A stretch of 64,000 nt of DNA from Ostrinia nubilalis (taxonomy: Eukaryota > Arthropoda > Insecta > Lepidoptera > Crambidae), in assembly GCF_963855985.1 (NCBI RefSeq), contig NW_026973566.1, forward strand, positions 4,812,501-4,876,500, read 5' to 3'. The position numbers were made by a program, and so were the translations under genes. Below the pieces are notes generated by a model that was not told the DNA's origin, did not search any database, and saw only the letters and a list, made by a program, of their open reading frames with translations. The first letter of the stretch is position 1, and each line of letters opens with the position of its first letter. Shown in pieces: positions 18,050 to 29,879 of the stretch.

Positions 18050-19372
18050 TTAGAATGTACATTTTCTCCTTTCCATGGGTGTTTCTACATTTTTACAATT
18101 TTCCATCCCAAATCTATGCAATAATTTATCAACAAATTTTTCTTGACTGATACAAATACTATTTTTCTTTACTTTTACATCCATACTTAGACACTGTTTC
18201 AATGGACCTAGGTCTTTTAATTTGAATTTCTTACTTAGCTCACATTTTAAATATTTAACTTCATCATCACAATTTGAAAAAATAAAAAAATCATCGACAA
18301 ACAAAGCTATAAATGTTTTATATTTATCAGTTGATTTTACAAACAAACAATGCTCATAAATAGACTTTTTATAGCCTAATTTCTGTAAAAAATCATCAAC
18401 TTCTTTGTACCACGCTCGAGCTGACTGTTTAAGTCCATAAATAGCTCTTTTTAGTTTCAAAACTTTATTTACATTGAGTTCACATTTAAAATTTTGAGGC
18501 AATTGCACGAAAACAGTTTCGTCTAAACGACCATTTAAAAAGGCAGTAGTAACGTCCAAATGAGTTATATGAAGATCTAAGTTAACACTAATAGCAAATA
18601 ATAGTTTCAAGGTAGAATATTTGAGCACTGGGGAAAATGTTTCTTTATAGTCAATCCCTTCCCTTTGGGTGAAACCTTTTGCAACTAGTCTGGCTCGATA
18701 TCTTACCGTGTTGTCACTATTAAACTTCTTTTTATAGACCCATTTACATTGCACAACCTTGCCGTCGCTTGGTTTATCAACCAATTCCCAAGCTTCATTT
18801 TGATGAAACGATTGAAGTTCTTCTTCCATGGCCTTACTCCATTCTTCTCGTTCCGGCCCCTTCATAACATCCTCATATGTGAGACTGTCTTCGTAACTGT
18901 CCTCACTTTGGCAAATGTTACTGTACCCATACCTCTCTGGGGGTCTCCTAGTCCTCTGTTCCTTGTGGGAAATTGGCAACTGCAGATTTTCTGACTCATG
19001 ATTTGTTTCACTTGACCGACTGTCACAGAATTCATCTGAGTTAGAGGAACTTGAGTTATCATCTGGTACATATGTAACATCGTCATCATCTGTCATGTAT
19101 GTGCTTTCTAATGAATCAGAAGTGAGATCTTTAGTAGTCTGAGTACATTCTTCAACTTTTTCTTCTCTCGGTAAAGTTTCACTTTCTTCCACCACTGCTT
19201 GTATCATGTCTGAGTCCTTGATTTTCTCCATGATAACAACATCTCTGCTGGTGACAATACTCTTTGTTTTCATGTTATACAGCCTGTAGCCTTTAGTGTT
19301 CTCTGAGAACCCAACTAGGATAATGTTCTTCAGCTTTCCTGTTCCACTTGGTCCTCTTCTGTTTAGGTACAT
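18050..19372 (-). pseudogene. Copia-1 integrase C-terminus and reverse transcriptase
   Basis: Carries the integrase C-terminal GYRLYN motif, an acidic linker, then the RVT_2 reverse transcriptase: EEWSKAMEEELQSF, WVYKKKFNSD, RARLVAKGFTQREGIDY, LDVTTAFLNGRLDETVFVQ, YGLKQSARAWY and the catalytic ALFVDDFFIFS (the YVDD box here reads FVDD). The frame overlaps the upstream gag-integrase frame over 19293-19372, so a single indel separates two halves of one polyprotein. It ends at a frameshift near 18050. Confidence 0.85.
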
Positions 19373-21290
19373 GGACCATCACAGGGCTGCCAAATATCCG
19401 AATGTGGCTGAGATCTGATTTTTTACCACTCCATAGCTCATAAGGTGTTTTTTGTAATCCTGAAGCCAATGTTCTATTTCGTAAGTAGACTGCAGTGTTG
19501 ACTGCTTCCGCCCAAAACTTCTTCTCTAAATTGGCCTCAAACAGAAGACACCGAGCTCTTTCCACCACTGTTCTGTTTAGTCTCTCACAAAGGCCGTTCT
19601 GTTCAGGTGTGTGGGGGTTTGTTTTTTGATGCACGACACCATGGTTCTTCAAAAAACTTTCAAATTCTTGTGAACAAAACTCCCCACCATTGTCTGTTCT
19701 CAATACCTTCAGTTTTCTGCCCGTCTGTGTTTCAACTAGAGCTTTAAACTCTTTGAAACGCTTAAAGACTTGATTCTTGGCCTTAAGGAAGTAGACAAAT
19801 GACATTCTACTGAAATCATCAACTAAAAGCAGAAAATACTTCGCTTGTCCAATTGACATTTGTTCCATAGGTCCACAGACATCCGCATGTACAAGGTCCA
19901 GTACATTGCTACACCTCGTACCTTTATGTGAAAACGGCAATCTCGACTGCTTCCCTTCACAGCATGTCTTGCATTTAGACATAGCGATATCAGCTTTATC
20001 CAAGTATGAAATCCCTTCCACGGCACCATTCTTCATAGCATTCAGATTTCTACTGTTAATGTGTCCCAATCTTCGATGCCATGTGTCACAAGTCACATTT
20101 GTTGCCGAACAAGCAAACAAAGATTCTGACTTTATGTTCAATTTATACACTCCATTCACTAGATTTGCTTTTCCTATCAGTACATTATTTCGGTTGTGTA
20201 TGTAGCAAGCATCTTCATTAAAATTCACTTTGTTCCCGCTACGAATCAGTTGACTTACTGATAGCAAATTAGTTGATAGGTTAGGTACACATAACACATC
20301 CCTAACTGTGATGTCGAACTCTGAATTGTCAACTATGGTCGTAATCATCGTGTTTCCTGAGCATACAACAGGTATTTTGCTTTGGTTTGCAACCACTATC
20401 TCCTTTACTTTGTGGCTGAGTGTTTCATCTTGTAAACAACTCCTATCAGTAATCATGTGTGAGCTTGCACCTGAATCCACGCACCAATCGGATTTTTGAA
20501 AAGTTCCATTCAAAAATATTGCACTAAATGCATTACTTTCGTGTTTATTCTGCATAATTACAGGGCACTTGTTCATATAATGACCGAGTTGTTTACATTT
20601 ATAGCATCGGATTGTTTTGACGTTGACAGAACTCGAAGATGGCTGCGATGACATTTTCGATTTTGACAGATTGTTAGTGTTGCCATTTCTCTTATTGTTT
20701 CGCTGCTGCCAACCTTTCGACAAAAATGCACTATTTGTTCCAGAGCTGCCAACTTCTGAACTCATGTCGAGAAGTTTCGACTTGATGACATCTGTGCTGA
20801 TAACCAATCCGGAATGCTCTATGGCCATTATCATTGGAGCAAATTTTTCCGTTAGTCCCGCCAATAATAATGAGCCGATCCACTCATCAGTGATCTGGAA
20901 ACCGGTACCTTTGAGTTTCTGCGCTGTATCCACCATTTGCGTTACGTATGCTCCCATTGATTCGCACTCTTCCAGTCGAATAGATATTAGCTGACGAAGT
21001 AGGCTGATCCGTCGCGTGAAGCCAGAATCATCATACAAGGCTTTCAAGCGTTTCCATACACCTTGTACTGTTTGCTCGTTCTTGATGTGTACGTAGATTG
21101 ATGAGTCAATTGTCATAATGAGCTTAGCTTTAGCCTTTTTCTCATCGATGGAAATCGTGCCATCAGACGATTCCACTTTTTGAATGTCCACACCCTCCAA
21201 CATCAAGAAGTTTTCAGCAGCAAACGCCCACTCGTCATAGTTTTCGCGGCCTTTTAGTTTAGGCACATTCACGATGTAACTGCCAGCCAT
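19293..21290 (-). pseudogene. Copia-1 gag, protease and integrase
   Basis: Starts at MAGSYIVNVPKLKGRENY (21290). In order: gag (residues 1 to about 200), CCHC knuckle CYKCKQLGHYMNKCP, aspartic protease WCVDSGASSHM, GAG_pre-integrase TWHRRLGHINSRNL with its zinc-binding H and C residues, and integrase core with D in VHADVCGPM, D in LRTDNGGEF and E in TPEQNGLCERLNRT. It loses frame near 19370 within the integrase C-terminal region. All visible catalytic motifs are intact. Single-polyprotein organisation is usual for Ty1/Copia. Confidence 0.9.
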
Positions 21291-21443
21291 TTGTAAAATA
21301 ACGCACACGGCACACGCGTAACAGATTGTCAATTAATAAGATTTTCACTGTTATTGTTCGAAATATAGCGGTAGATCACTGATTGTCCACGAAAAGTAAC
21401 TTTTACGCAGGAAAAAACTTATATTTCACGCAAGTTTTAGTCC

Positions 21444-21456
21444 TGGGCCCATAACC
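21444..21456 (-). promoter_or_regulatory. Copia-1 primer binding site
   Basis: Minus strand GGTTATGGGCCCA, the copia-type initiator-Met tRNA fragment site, directly abutting the 5' LTR at 21457. Confidence 0.85.
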
Positions 21457-21667
21457 TATTAAAACACGGAGATAGCTTCAAACAGACTGACATTTATTTG
21501 AAATAGAACCAGTTATGTCAACATGTTTCTACAACCTAACACTAGATGGCGCTAGACGCAATACTTTAAAATATTTTGTTACAAAGAACAATTTATATAA
21601 TCCTTACAATAATAGTTTTAATGAAAATGATGAAATAAGAATTCCAATTCATCAGCCAGATATATAC

Positions 21668-21864
21668 TGATGTGATATTAAAATGAAAGATGGAACTTCT
21701 ATAATATAACTGTATTTTCACTTCTTCAGACACACAATAGTTGCTACGATTAGCGACCACACAGGAAGGAGTAAAGAAAAAATTACGAGCGTACCAACAT
21801 AATGGCCATGACTGCCAACCTAATAAATGTATGAAGGTTGCCATATATAAAAAAATCATTAACA
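21668..21864 (-). repeat. Copia-2 3' LTR
   Basis: Matches 35220-35416 over 197 bp, with TT in place of CC near one end. Confidence 0.9.
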
Positions 21865-21906
21865 CCCCCTCTCAACATTCATACATTTATTGATCTACAC
21901 TGTTAC

Positions 21907-22390
21907 TTACATTACATTACACAGTTTTAAAAAAAGTTCAATTAATTCTCTACTCAGAGCCTTAGTTAACATATCAGCTGGCTGTTTAGTAGTACTAATA
22001 TATTTTACTGAAATTCTATTATCTTTTATTAAGTCCTTTACAAAATGATATCCAATATCTACATGTTTTAAGCGCTTCACTGAATCTGTACTAGCATTGG
22101 CAATTGCTGATTGATTATCACAATATAACTCTACTGGACAAACATTTGGGAAGTTAAAATCAAGCAAAAGATTTACAAGCCAACATGCCTCGCTAGCAGC
22201 CATACTTAATGAAATATATTCGGATTCTGTCGAAGAAAGACTGACTGATGTCTGTTTCTTTGAACTCCAGACAATTAAACAGTTTGAAAAAGTAAACAAA
22301 TACCCTGAGGTAGACTTCCTATCTTGTTGGTCACCTCCCCAGTCTGCATCACAGAAACCTTTCAACATTTCATCATTACATTTAAAAACC
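21907..22390 (-). pseudogene. Copia-2 RNase H
   Basis: RNase H domain of the Copia-2 polyprotein: LKGFCDADWGGDQQDRKSTS, VSLSSTESEYISLSMAASEA, ELYCDNQSAIANA, RLKHVDIGYHFVKDLI, then KQPADMLTKAL at the end. Acidic catalytic residues are present. It is cut off from the RT by the interspersed repeat at 22391-23286; the open frame to 22461 includes repeat-derived residues that are not part of the protein. It ends shortly before the polypurine tract, as normal. Confidence 0.85.
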
Positions 22391-23286
22391 GGCCAAGTGC
22401 GAGTCGGACTCGCGCACCGAGGGTTCCGTACAAACCTGCAAGGTTTACAAAGTTCGTTCATTACGACAATCGAGTCATAACTATTTTTTTTTTTTTTTTT
22501 AACGGGTTAAAGGCAATTAGATCTAAGTATTTGATATGAATTTCAACTTGATAGCTCTACGCGTTCATGAGGAAAAAAGTGATAAGTTTATATTTATTAA
22601 AAAATATATATTTTGTAATGTAACTAAAAATTTAAGGTTTTCGGAATTTTTCCTTTATGTGTGCTATAAAACGTTGCTTCATGCCAAATTTCAAGATTCT
22701 AGGTCGACTGGAAGTACCCTAGGTTTTGATTCCCTTGCGAGTACTTGCGAGTTTCAAAATATGCAGCTTAAATTGCTGTTTCTTTTGATTGCGTTAACAT
22801 AGAAGTTTGATTTTGTTACAGCTTAAAGGTATTATAGACTTGAGTATTTGGTATGAATTTCAATTTAATACCTCTACGCGTTTATGAGGAAATGGGTAGT
22901 AAGTTTAAAATTATTAAAAAAAAATATATTATGTGATGTAACTAAAAATTTATGGTTTTCGTAATTTTTCCTTTATCTATGCTATAAGAAGTTGCTTCGT
23001 ACCAAATTTCAAGATTCTGAGTTCACGGGAAGCACCCTGTAGGTTTTGATTCCCTTGCAAGTGTCGAAAATTTGCGGCATAAACGGCTGTATCTTTTGAT
23101 TACGTTGGCTTAGAAGTTTGATTTTTTCACAGCTTCAAGGGACAGTAGACCTGAGTAATTGATATAAATTTCAGCTTCATACCTCCACGCGTTCCTGAGA
23201 AAAAGGGTCTTGACAGACGGACGGACGGACAACAAAGTGATCCTATAAGGGTTCCGTTTTTTCCTTTTGAGGTACGGAACCCTAAA
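22391..23286. repeat. GGCCAAGTGCGAGTCGG interspersed repeat in Copia-2 pol
   Basis: Starts GGCCAAGTGCGAGTCGG and ends GAGGTACGGAACCCT; I recall both ends as a very common lepidopteran repeat family. A 7-8-bp target copy (TAAAAACC) flanks it. Internal near-repeats such as TATGAATTTCAACTT recur. No coding sequence recognised. Confidence 0.7.
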
Positions 23287-25548
23287 AACCAACTTGTAAT
23301 CTAAAGTATGTTTCACATAACGCAATACTCTTTTGAGTGAATTTAATATTACACTATTTCCACATTTTTGATATCTACTTAACATGCTGACAGCAAAACA
23401 AAGATCAGGCCTCGTTCCGGAAACTGCGTACATAAGGCAACCAATAATTTGTCTACAAATTCCTTCAATACTTTCATCATATTTATTAGCGGAATTAAAT
23501 ATCTTTGAATTAAAATTTTGGTCCATAGGGGTTGACATTGGTTTACAACTTTCCATGTTAAATCTCATAAGAACATTTTCTAGATAATTTCTTTGTGATA
23601 GTTCAGTGATACCATTTAGCAAATCTTGCTTTACATGAATTCCTAAGAAATCAGAAATCAAACCTAGGTCCTTCATCTTGAACTTTCTATTTAATACATC
23701 TTTTAGTTTTGAAATGTCATTTTCATTTGAACCAAATATCAACAGATCATCGACATATATAATAGAACAAAAGTACTATCTGTGCCATTACACTTCTTGT
23801 ATAAACAAGAATCACACTTTGATTTTACAAAACCCTCTTTAGTTAATACAGAAGTAAATTTAATATTCCAATTTTTGGGTGAACTTTTCAGTCCATATAA
23901 TGACTTATTTAACTTCACTGTGTTAATATCCCCTGAAAAAGCCCCCTCTGGCAAGGTAACATACACATCCTCTTTTATCTCCCCATACAGGAAAGCCCCT
24001 GTCACATCCATTTGGTATATAGGTAAGTTAAGTTTTGTTGCTACTGCGACAAACAATCTAAAGGTAGACAATTGTGCAACCGGTGCATAAATGTTATTTA
24101 AATCTAATATATCTTGTTGCTCAAAACCTCTTGCAACCAACCTAGCTTTATATTGTTTTACATTATTAATCATTTTACTTTTGAAAACCCACTTACTACT
24201 AACTGTTTTCACATTCTCAGGTACATCGCAAAAATCCCATGTATCATTAGCTTTTAGTGTCTGTAATTCCCTCTCAATAGCTTCAATCCACTTACCAGAA
24301 TCACCTCTTTCCATGGCTTCACTATAGGTACCTGGGTCACACTCACTCTCCACTGAGTGCACATTGTTGCATTTATAGAAGGATGTTTGTTTTCTCACGC
24401 GCCTGCTTTTCACATCTCTGGGAGGAGTATTCTCCAACACACATTCCTCATCACTACTTGGTAGGTACTCACTATCACTGTTACACTCTGAAAAAACTTC
24501 ATCCACATCGGTAGACGGTGTCACATCTGTAATTTGTTCTGCCCCTTCTGGCCTAGTAGGAGACTCACTCACATCTGTGATTATGTTGCTATCTTGAATA
24601 CACTCCTTTTCCAAGTTATCACACTCCTCTTCCAGATTTATTGACACTTTAGATTCCATTTCTTTCTCTTCCTCATGTAGACTTTCCTCCTTACCATATT
24701 TCAGGAAAACCACATCTCTCTTAGTCTCCACTGTGTTCTTTTGTGAAAAATAAATCCTGTATCCTTTAACATCATCACCATAGCCAACCATTAACCCTTT
24801 TTCACCTTTTCTATCCCATTTTCTCCTTCTTTCCTTCGGGATGTGAACATAGACTTCAGTGCCGAAGGTTTTTAACTGGTGAATGTCAAACTTTTTATTT
24901 GTCCACACTTCAAATGGTGACCTTCCATCTTCATGGCTTTTTCCTGTTCTGTTCAAAACAAACACAGCTGTATTAATTGCTTCAGCCCACAATTTCTTTG
25001 GTAAGCCCTTTTCATGTAACATTGTACGTGCTGCCTCTACTAAAGTTCTATTTTCTCTTTCTGCTTTACCATTCTGTTCCGGGGTATAGGTTACTGTAGT
25101 TTGATGTGTTATTCCTCGCTTTGAGAACATCTCCTTCAATTCCTTGTTTACAAACTCTAACCCATTGTCGCTTCTAAAGATCTTTACTTTGTTTCCAGTT
25201 AAAGTCTCTGCCTTATTAATGAAATTCTCAATGCATTGTTTTATTTCATGTTTTTTCTTGACGAAGTAAACACACCTGAAGTTAGAATAGTCATCTTTTA
25301 GTATGACAAAATATCTCGAGCCACCAATAGACTCTTCTTCCATTGGCCCACAGGTATCAGCATGTATCAATTCACAGGTTTTTGAGCTCTTATTTTCGCT
25401 TCTACTAAAAGGTAATCGATGTATCTTACCAATCAAACAGCTCTCGCACTCAGGTGCAGAGATTTGTTTCACAACAACATTGTTATTCTGTAGAATATCT
25501 TTCACGTAGGTAAAGTTCTGATGCGCCAATCTCTTATGCCACTCATTC
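23287..25548 (-). pseudogene. Copia-2 integrase and reverse transcriptase
   Basis: The piece from 25548 has GAG_pre-integrase EWHKRLAHQNF, integrase with D in IHADTCGPM, D in FRSDNGLEF and E in TPEQNGKAERENRT, a long acidic linker, then RT with WVFKSKMIN, YKARLVARGFEQQ, MDVTGAFLYGEI and YGLKSSPKNW. A frame change near 23740 precedes the part with KMKDLGLISDFLGIHV and TRPDLCFAVSMLSRY, which runs to the repeat at 23286. The change falls in the YVDD region (LLYMSMIC in one frame, DLLIFGS in the other), so the active-site loop itself carries the lesion. Confidence 0.85.
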
Positions 25549-28254
25549 AAGTCAAAATCAAATCAAATCAAATCAAATAAATTTATTTGCTTAAAACATG
25601 GTGATATACATATATGTGGATAGATAATAATAATAACTGTGCTCATGTTTTACCTTACTATAAATGGCATGCAAATATTTACAATTTAATAATAATGTTA
25701 ATGATGAAGATTAATTATTAATGTCAAAAAAAAATACAATTTCCAATTAAAATAATATGATGTCAAAAATAATTAGTCAAAATTTCTTATTACAATGTCT
25801 CATATTAAGAAAGTCCTTTACCCTATAAAAATTCATGTCACTTAGCCATATTATAAGCGACCTTTTGAATCTTGCATTTGGTAGGTTTTTGATATGGTTC
25901 GGGATACAATTGTATATCTTAACACACATGGCATCACACTGATCAAGATAATGTTTAAGTTTAGGTAAGCTATCATATACTAGATGACTAGGATCTCTAA
26001 CATTGAAGTTTACAACATCTTTTCGCTTTTTGAATAAATTAATATTATTTCTTACAAACAAAGCTACCTCAAGGATGTACAGACAAGGTAGGGGCAATAT
26101 TTGTAGCTTTCTAAAGACAGGCTCACAGGATTGACGAGGGGACATACCACAAATTGCCCTTACGCATTTTTTTTGCGCTTTAAATAATAAATTCATGTCA
26201 GTAGAATTTCCCCAAACCAAAAGTCCATACCTCAGAATTGAGCCGACATATCCATGATATGCTGCAAGACAAGCATTCAAGGTAGATGTGTAGCGCAGTC
26301 TTCTCAGAACAAATACATAACGGTTTAATTTATCCCGTAATGCTCCTATTTGTTGCTTCCAGCCACAGTTATCATCTATGATAACGCCCAAAAATTTAGT
26401 ACTATCTGCTTCTTGAATGTCTATATCATTATAATGTATATTAAGTTTTTGTTTAGTCTGTCTATTTGTCCCAAATTGTATAAAATTAGTTTTGTTTAAA
26501 TTTACTGTTAAATTGTTATCATTTAGCCATGTTATTATTTTGTCAATTGTACCATTTATGTCAGTTTCATGTTCCTCAGACTTTTTTGTGGACGGGATTA
26601 CTACCGAAACATCATCTGCAAAAAGTGTGCATCTATGATTTGTTACGTCAGGAAGGTCGTTTATGTAAAGTATAAAAAGTAGAGGTCCCAAAACACTACC
26701 TTGCGGAACACCGCATGCATTCTCTAAAAACTGTGATCTATTATTTATTACAATGTTATTTTTATCTAATTTCAACTGCCTGCTTTCTATTCCGCAAGTA
26801 AGATTCTAACCAACTTCGAGCCAAACCCCGCACTCCCATGTTTTCCAATTTAAGAAGCAGTAGGTCGTGGGAAACAAAATCAAAAGCTCGTGTCATATCA
26901 AAAAATACCGTTGTTGTGGGTATTCCAGCATTTATATTCCTGTTTATTTCACGCAACAGATGAAACATGGCAAGAGTTGTAGACCTATTTGCCTGGAATC
27001 CAAATTGCTCATTCTTTAGTATGCCAAATTTGGAGATATAGCTAAGCAATCTGACTTTCATGGCCTTCTCAAAGATTTTTGACAAAACCGGCACTAGTGT
27101 TATAGGACGATAGTTTTCTAGCAATGATTTTTCTCCTTTTTTATAAATAGGCCTAACAATCGACAATTTTAACAATTCAGGAAAGCAACCAGTCTCAAAA
27201 GATAAATTTATCAGATGAGTGAGTGGCATAGCAAGTTCATCGTTGCAATGTTTAATTACTTTTGTAGAGATTCCATCATAACCAGTTGCATTTGTATTAC
27301 TAAGAGATTTGATTATAGTTTTTATTTCGCTAACTGTGTATGGTTCCAGGAATATACTATTATTTAAACGAATTTTATTTGTGTTTTTAAGTGTCTTCTT
27401 TTCATTTGTTAATTTTATTAAGTAATTGTTAAACTCATTGGCTATTCGAATTGGATTTTTAATTGTTTTGTTATTTATTGTTATATTGTCAATTATAATG
27501 TCATTTGATAATTGGTTAGTTTCATTTTTAATAATTTTCCATGTTATTTTACATTTGTTTTTAGCTTTATTTATTAGCTTCTGATTGTATATTTTTTGAG
27601 ACAGACTAAAGCATTTACGAAGCAGTTTTGAATAGATTCTATATTGTTGCTTTTTGTTTGTTGATTTAGATTTATAGTATTCATATCTTAATTTTCTTTT
27701 AGTTTGGCAACTTTTTCTTAGTCCTTTGGTTATCCAAGATGGTTTTTTATATTTGCAGATTAATTTAACTTTTTTCATTGGAAAACTTAAATCATACATG
27801 GTTTTCAGAATGCCATGAAATGATAGCATTGCTTTATCCATATCAGTCATATTTACAATATCAGAGAATGATAAACATTTCAAGTGATCTCTAAATTTAT
27901 TTAAATTTTCAAAACTATAGTCTCTCATATTTATATAACATAGGACTGGTTTTTCGTGCTTATATTGTAGGTACTGGTATATGCAACATTTGTGATGTAT
28001 TATGGTCAGATAGATACAAATGATGTAATTCAGCAGAGGCGTCGTCAATATTGCTAATTAAGTGGTCAATACAGGATTTTAGCCTGGTTGGTTCAGTTAT
28101 GTGTAATGTCAAATTATAATTTTTAACTATGTCGATAAGATATTTAGTACTATTTGATAATTTACAAGTATCGATATTTAAATCTCCGGCTAGTATTATC
28201 TTGGTCCTAGGATTTTTAATATATTTATGTAAAATTTCATCTATACATTCATAG
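25549..28254 (-). mobile_element. 5'-truncated Jockey/CR1-like LINE in Copia-2
   Basis: Flanked by TCATTC (25543-25548, 28255-28260) with a (TTTGA)n tail at the low end. The endonuclease end (AGDLNIDTCKL, SCIDHLISN) and reverse transcriptase run on the minus strand. It lies between the Copia-2 protease and integrase regions; deleting it with one target copy leaves the Copia frame in register (VQNEWHKRL). Confidence 0.85.
25777..28048 (-). pseudogene. LINE reverse transcriptase, two overlapping frames
   Basis: Minus-strand RT of a non-LTR retrotransposon. The first piece (28048-26762) has SIVRPIYKKGEKSLLENYRP, EQFGFQANRSTTLAMF and VFFDMTRAFDFVSHDLL; the second (26775-25777) has the catalytic GVPQGSVLGPLLFILYINDL and CTLFADDVSVV, followed by the thumb and a C-terminal domain ending NMRHCNKKF. 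A frameshift near 26765 separates them. There is no RNase H domain, which fits the Jockey/CR1 group rather than the I group. The upstream endonuclease is truncated, with only about 80 residues left. Confidence 0.85.
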
Positions 28255-28260
28255 TCATTC

Positions 28261-29515
28261 TGTACCAGGCCAGCTACATTTGCAGTCTCACATTTATAAC
28301 GTAAGTCCAAATAATATGAGTTTTCAACTCGTTTTGCCAGAGCACACACCACGCCGGATTTGTAGAATTTGCAACAACTGTCATCTGTCAAAGTGACGTA
28401 ACCCTTGTCAGTAGCGCGCTTGACCGAAAAAAGATTGGTTTTTAACTCTGGAACGTACAGTACGTTGTCTATGACCGTGTCTATCCATTCATTCCCATTT
28501 GACACTTGTGCCGCCACCTGCCCGCAACCCATGACACTAATCATTGCGCCATTACCGATGATCACGTACTTCTGCGATGCAACTGAGAATGATGTAAACA
28601 ATGCCCGATCCCTACACATATGATCACTAGCACCAGAGTCTACCAACCACTGCGATTTATGCACTTCGTATTTTAAGTTTGACACTAAAAAGGCATTACT
28701 CTTCGTTTTGTTATTGGTAATATTGGCCTTTTGCTTTTTGAACCGACACTGCGCTTTATAATGTCCAAACTTTCCACAATAAAAACAGTTATTGTTCATT
28801 ACGTTCTCTTCACTGTTCCTATTACCACTATTACTTTTGCAATCACTTTGATAATGTCCATTTTTTCCGCACTTAAAACACTTTACAGGTCTTCTGTTTT
28901 TCACGATGAACGCAGATGATGATGCTTGTTGAGTTTCTACGTCTTTCTCCTTCACTCTTTCCTCTTCCACCAATAATCTGGCTACCAGGTTATCGAATGT
29001 CTGCTTATCATCTGGTGCAGATTCCCATGCAGAAATGAAATGTCTGTATTCATCTGGTAACGACATGAGAACTTTGGTAATTACAAACTTGTCAGATATT
29101 TCTTCACCCATTTGCTTCAGTTGATTTTGGAGTTCCTGTATCTTAGATAGGAACACTGACATTTCCATTCCCTTTTCATACTTAAACTGGAAAAATCTCT
29201 GTTGGACAATGTGAACACTGGTCTCAGTTTTTTGCTCGAAGACACTTTGTAATTTTTTCCACATTTGAGCTATGTCTCACAGGTTATTAGGTGTATCATG
29301 ACCTCCTCTGTCATTCGTGTGACCAGAATCGTTTGAGCCTTTGCATCATTTGATTCCCAAATGATTTTTTCTTCATGTTTTTGCGGTTTGACACTCCTTC
29401 CCTCCACTATGTCCATATAGCCTTTCCCGCGCAACAAAACCGTTGTTTGGAACTTCCATATGTTCCAGTTCTTGGAACCCTCCAGTTTGATTGTGCTGAA
29501 TTTATAATCTTCCAT
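28261..29515 (-). pseudogene. Copia-2 gag and protease
   Basis: Starts MEDYKFSTIKLEGSKNW at 29515. The gag frame breaks at about 29268 (CET then a stop) and resumes at 29264 with MWKKLQSVFEQ. Two CCHC knuckles follow (CFKCGKNGHYQSDC and CFYCGKFGHYKAQC), then the protease SQWLVDSGASDHMC and the pre-integrase region (YYLDLRYKCETANV). It is cut at VQN by the LINE at 28254. A one- or two-base indel at 29268 is the only break before that. Confidence 0.85.
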
Positions 29516-29879
29516 CTTGCCTTCCTGCAGCAGTTCTTCCTTCGAGGTAGTTTGCCGACCACGCTAGGCGTGTATTTTCTAACCTCTTCTTCTTCTTCTT
29601 CTTCTCCTCTATGGCTATTGTGTTTCCACGTTTGCCAATGTCACGTGAGCATAGCCATTACACGGTATAAAAAGTTATAAACCTTGGGGTTGAGTGCTAT
29701 TAGGTATAGTCTAGCGTGCACACCTAAAACAGACAAACACAACGGCACAGATAAGACAACACAGTTAGTATAAACATAATAAAATCACGAAAAAACAAGA
29801 GAACAGACAACAAGGTGAGTAGAAGGAGGGAGGAAGGGAAACAAAATAGTTAGTGGAGAGGGGGAGACGTGAACATTTA

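Larger units (their letters stand above)
16141..21595 (-). mobile_element. Copia-1 retrotransposon
   Basis: Its two LTRs are each 139 bp once the Helitron is removed (21457-21595; 16141-16187 plus 17242-17333) and differ at two bases at one end. The target duplication is TATAA (16136-16140, 21596-21600). The primer binding site GGTTATGGGCCCA is at 21456-21444. The polyprotein runs 21290 to 17422 with frameshifts. Inserted in the Maverick B capsid gene. Near-identical LTRs imply a recent insertion. Confidence 0.9.

Noticed and set aside
22391..23286. Coding extension of Copia-2 RNase H (RNPRCASPTRTWPVF)
   Set aside because: These residues come from the GGCCAAGTGCGAGTCGG repeat read in frame. 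The same peptide is a known by-product of this repeat.
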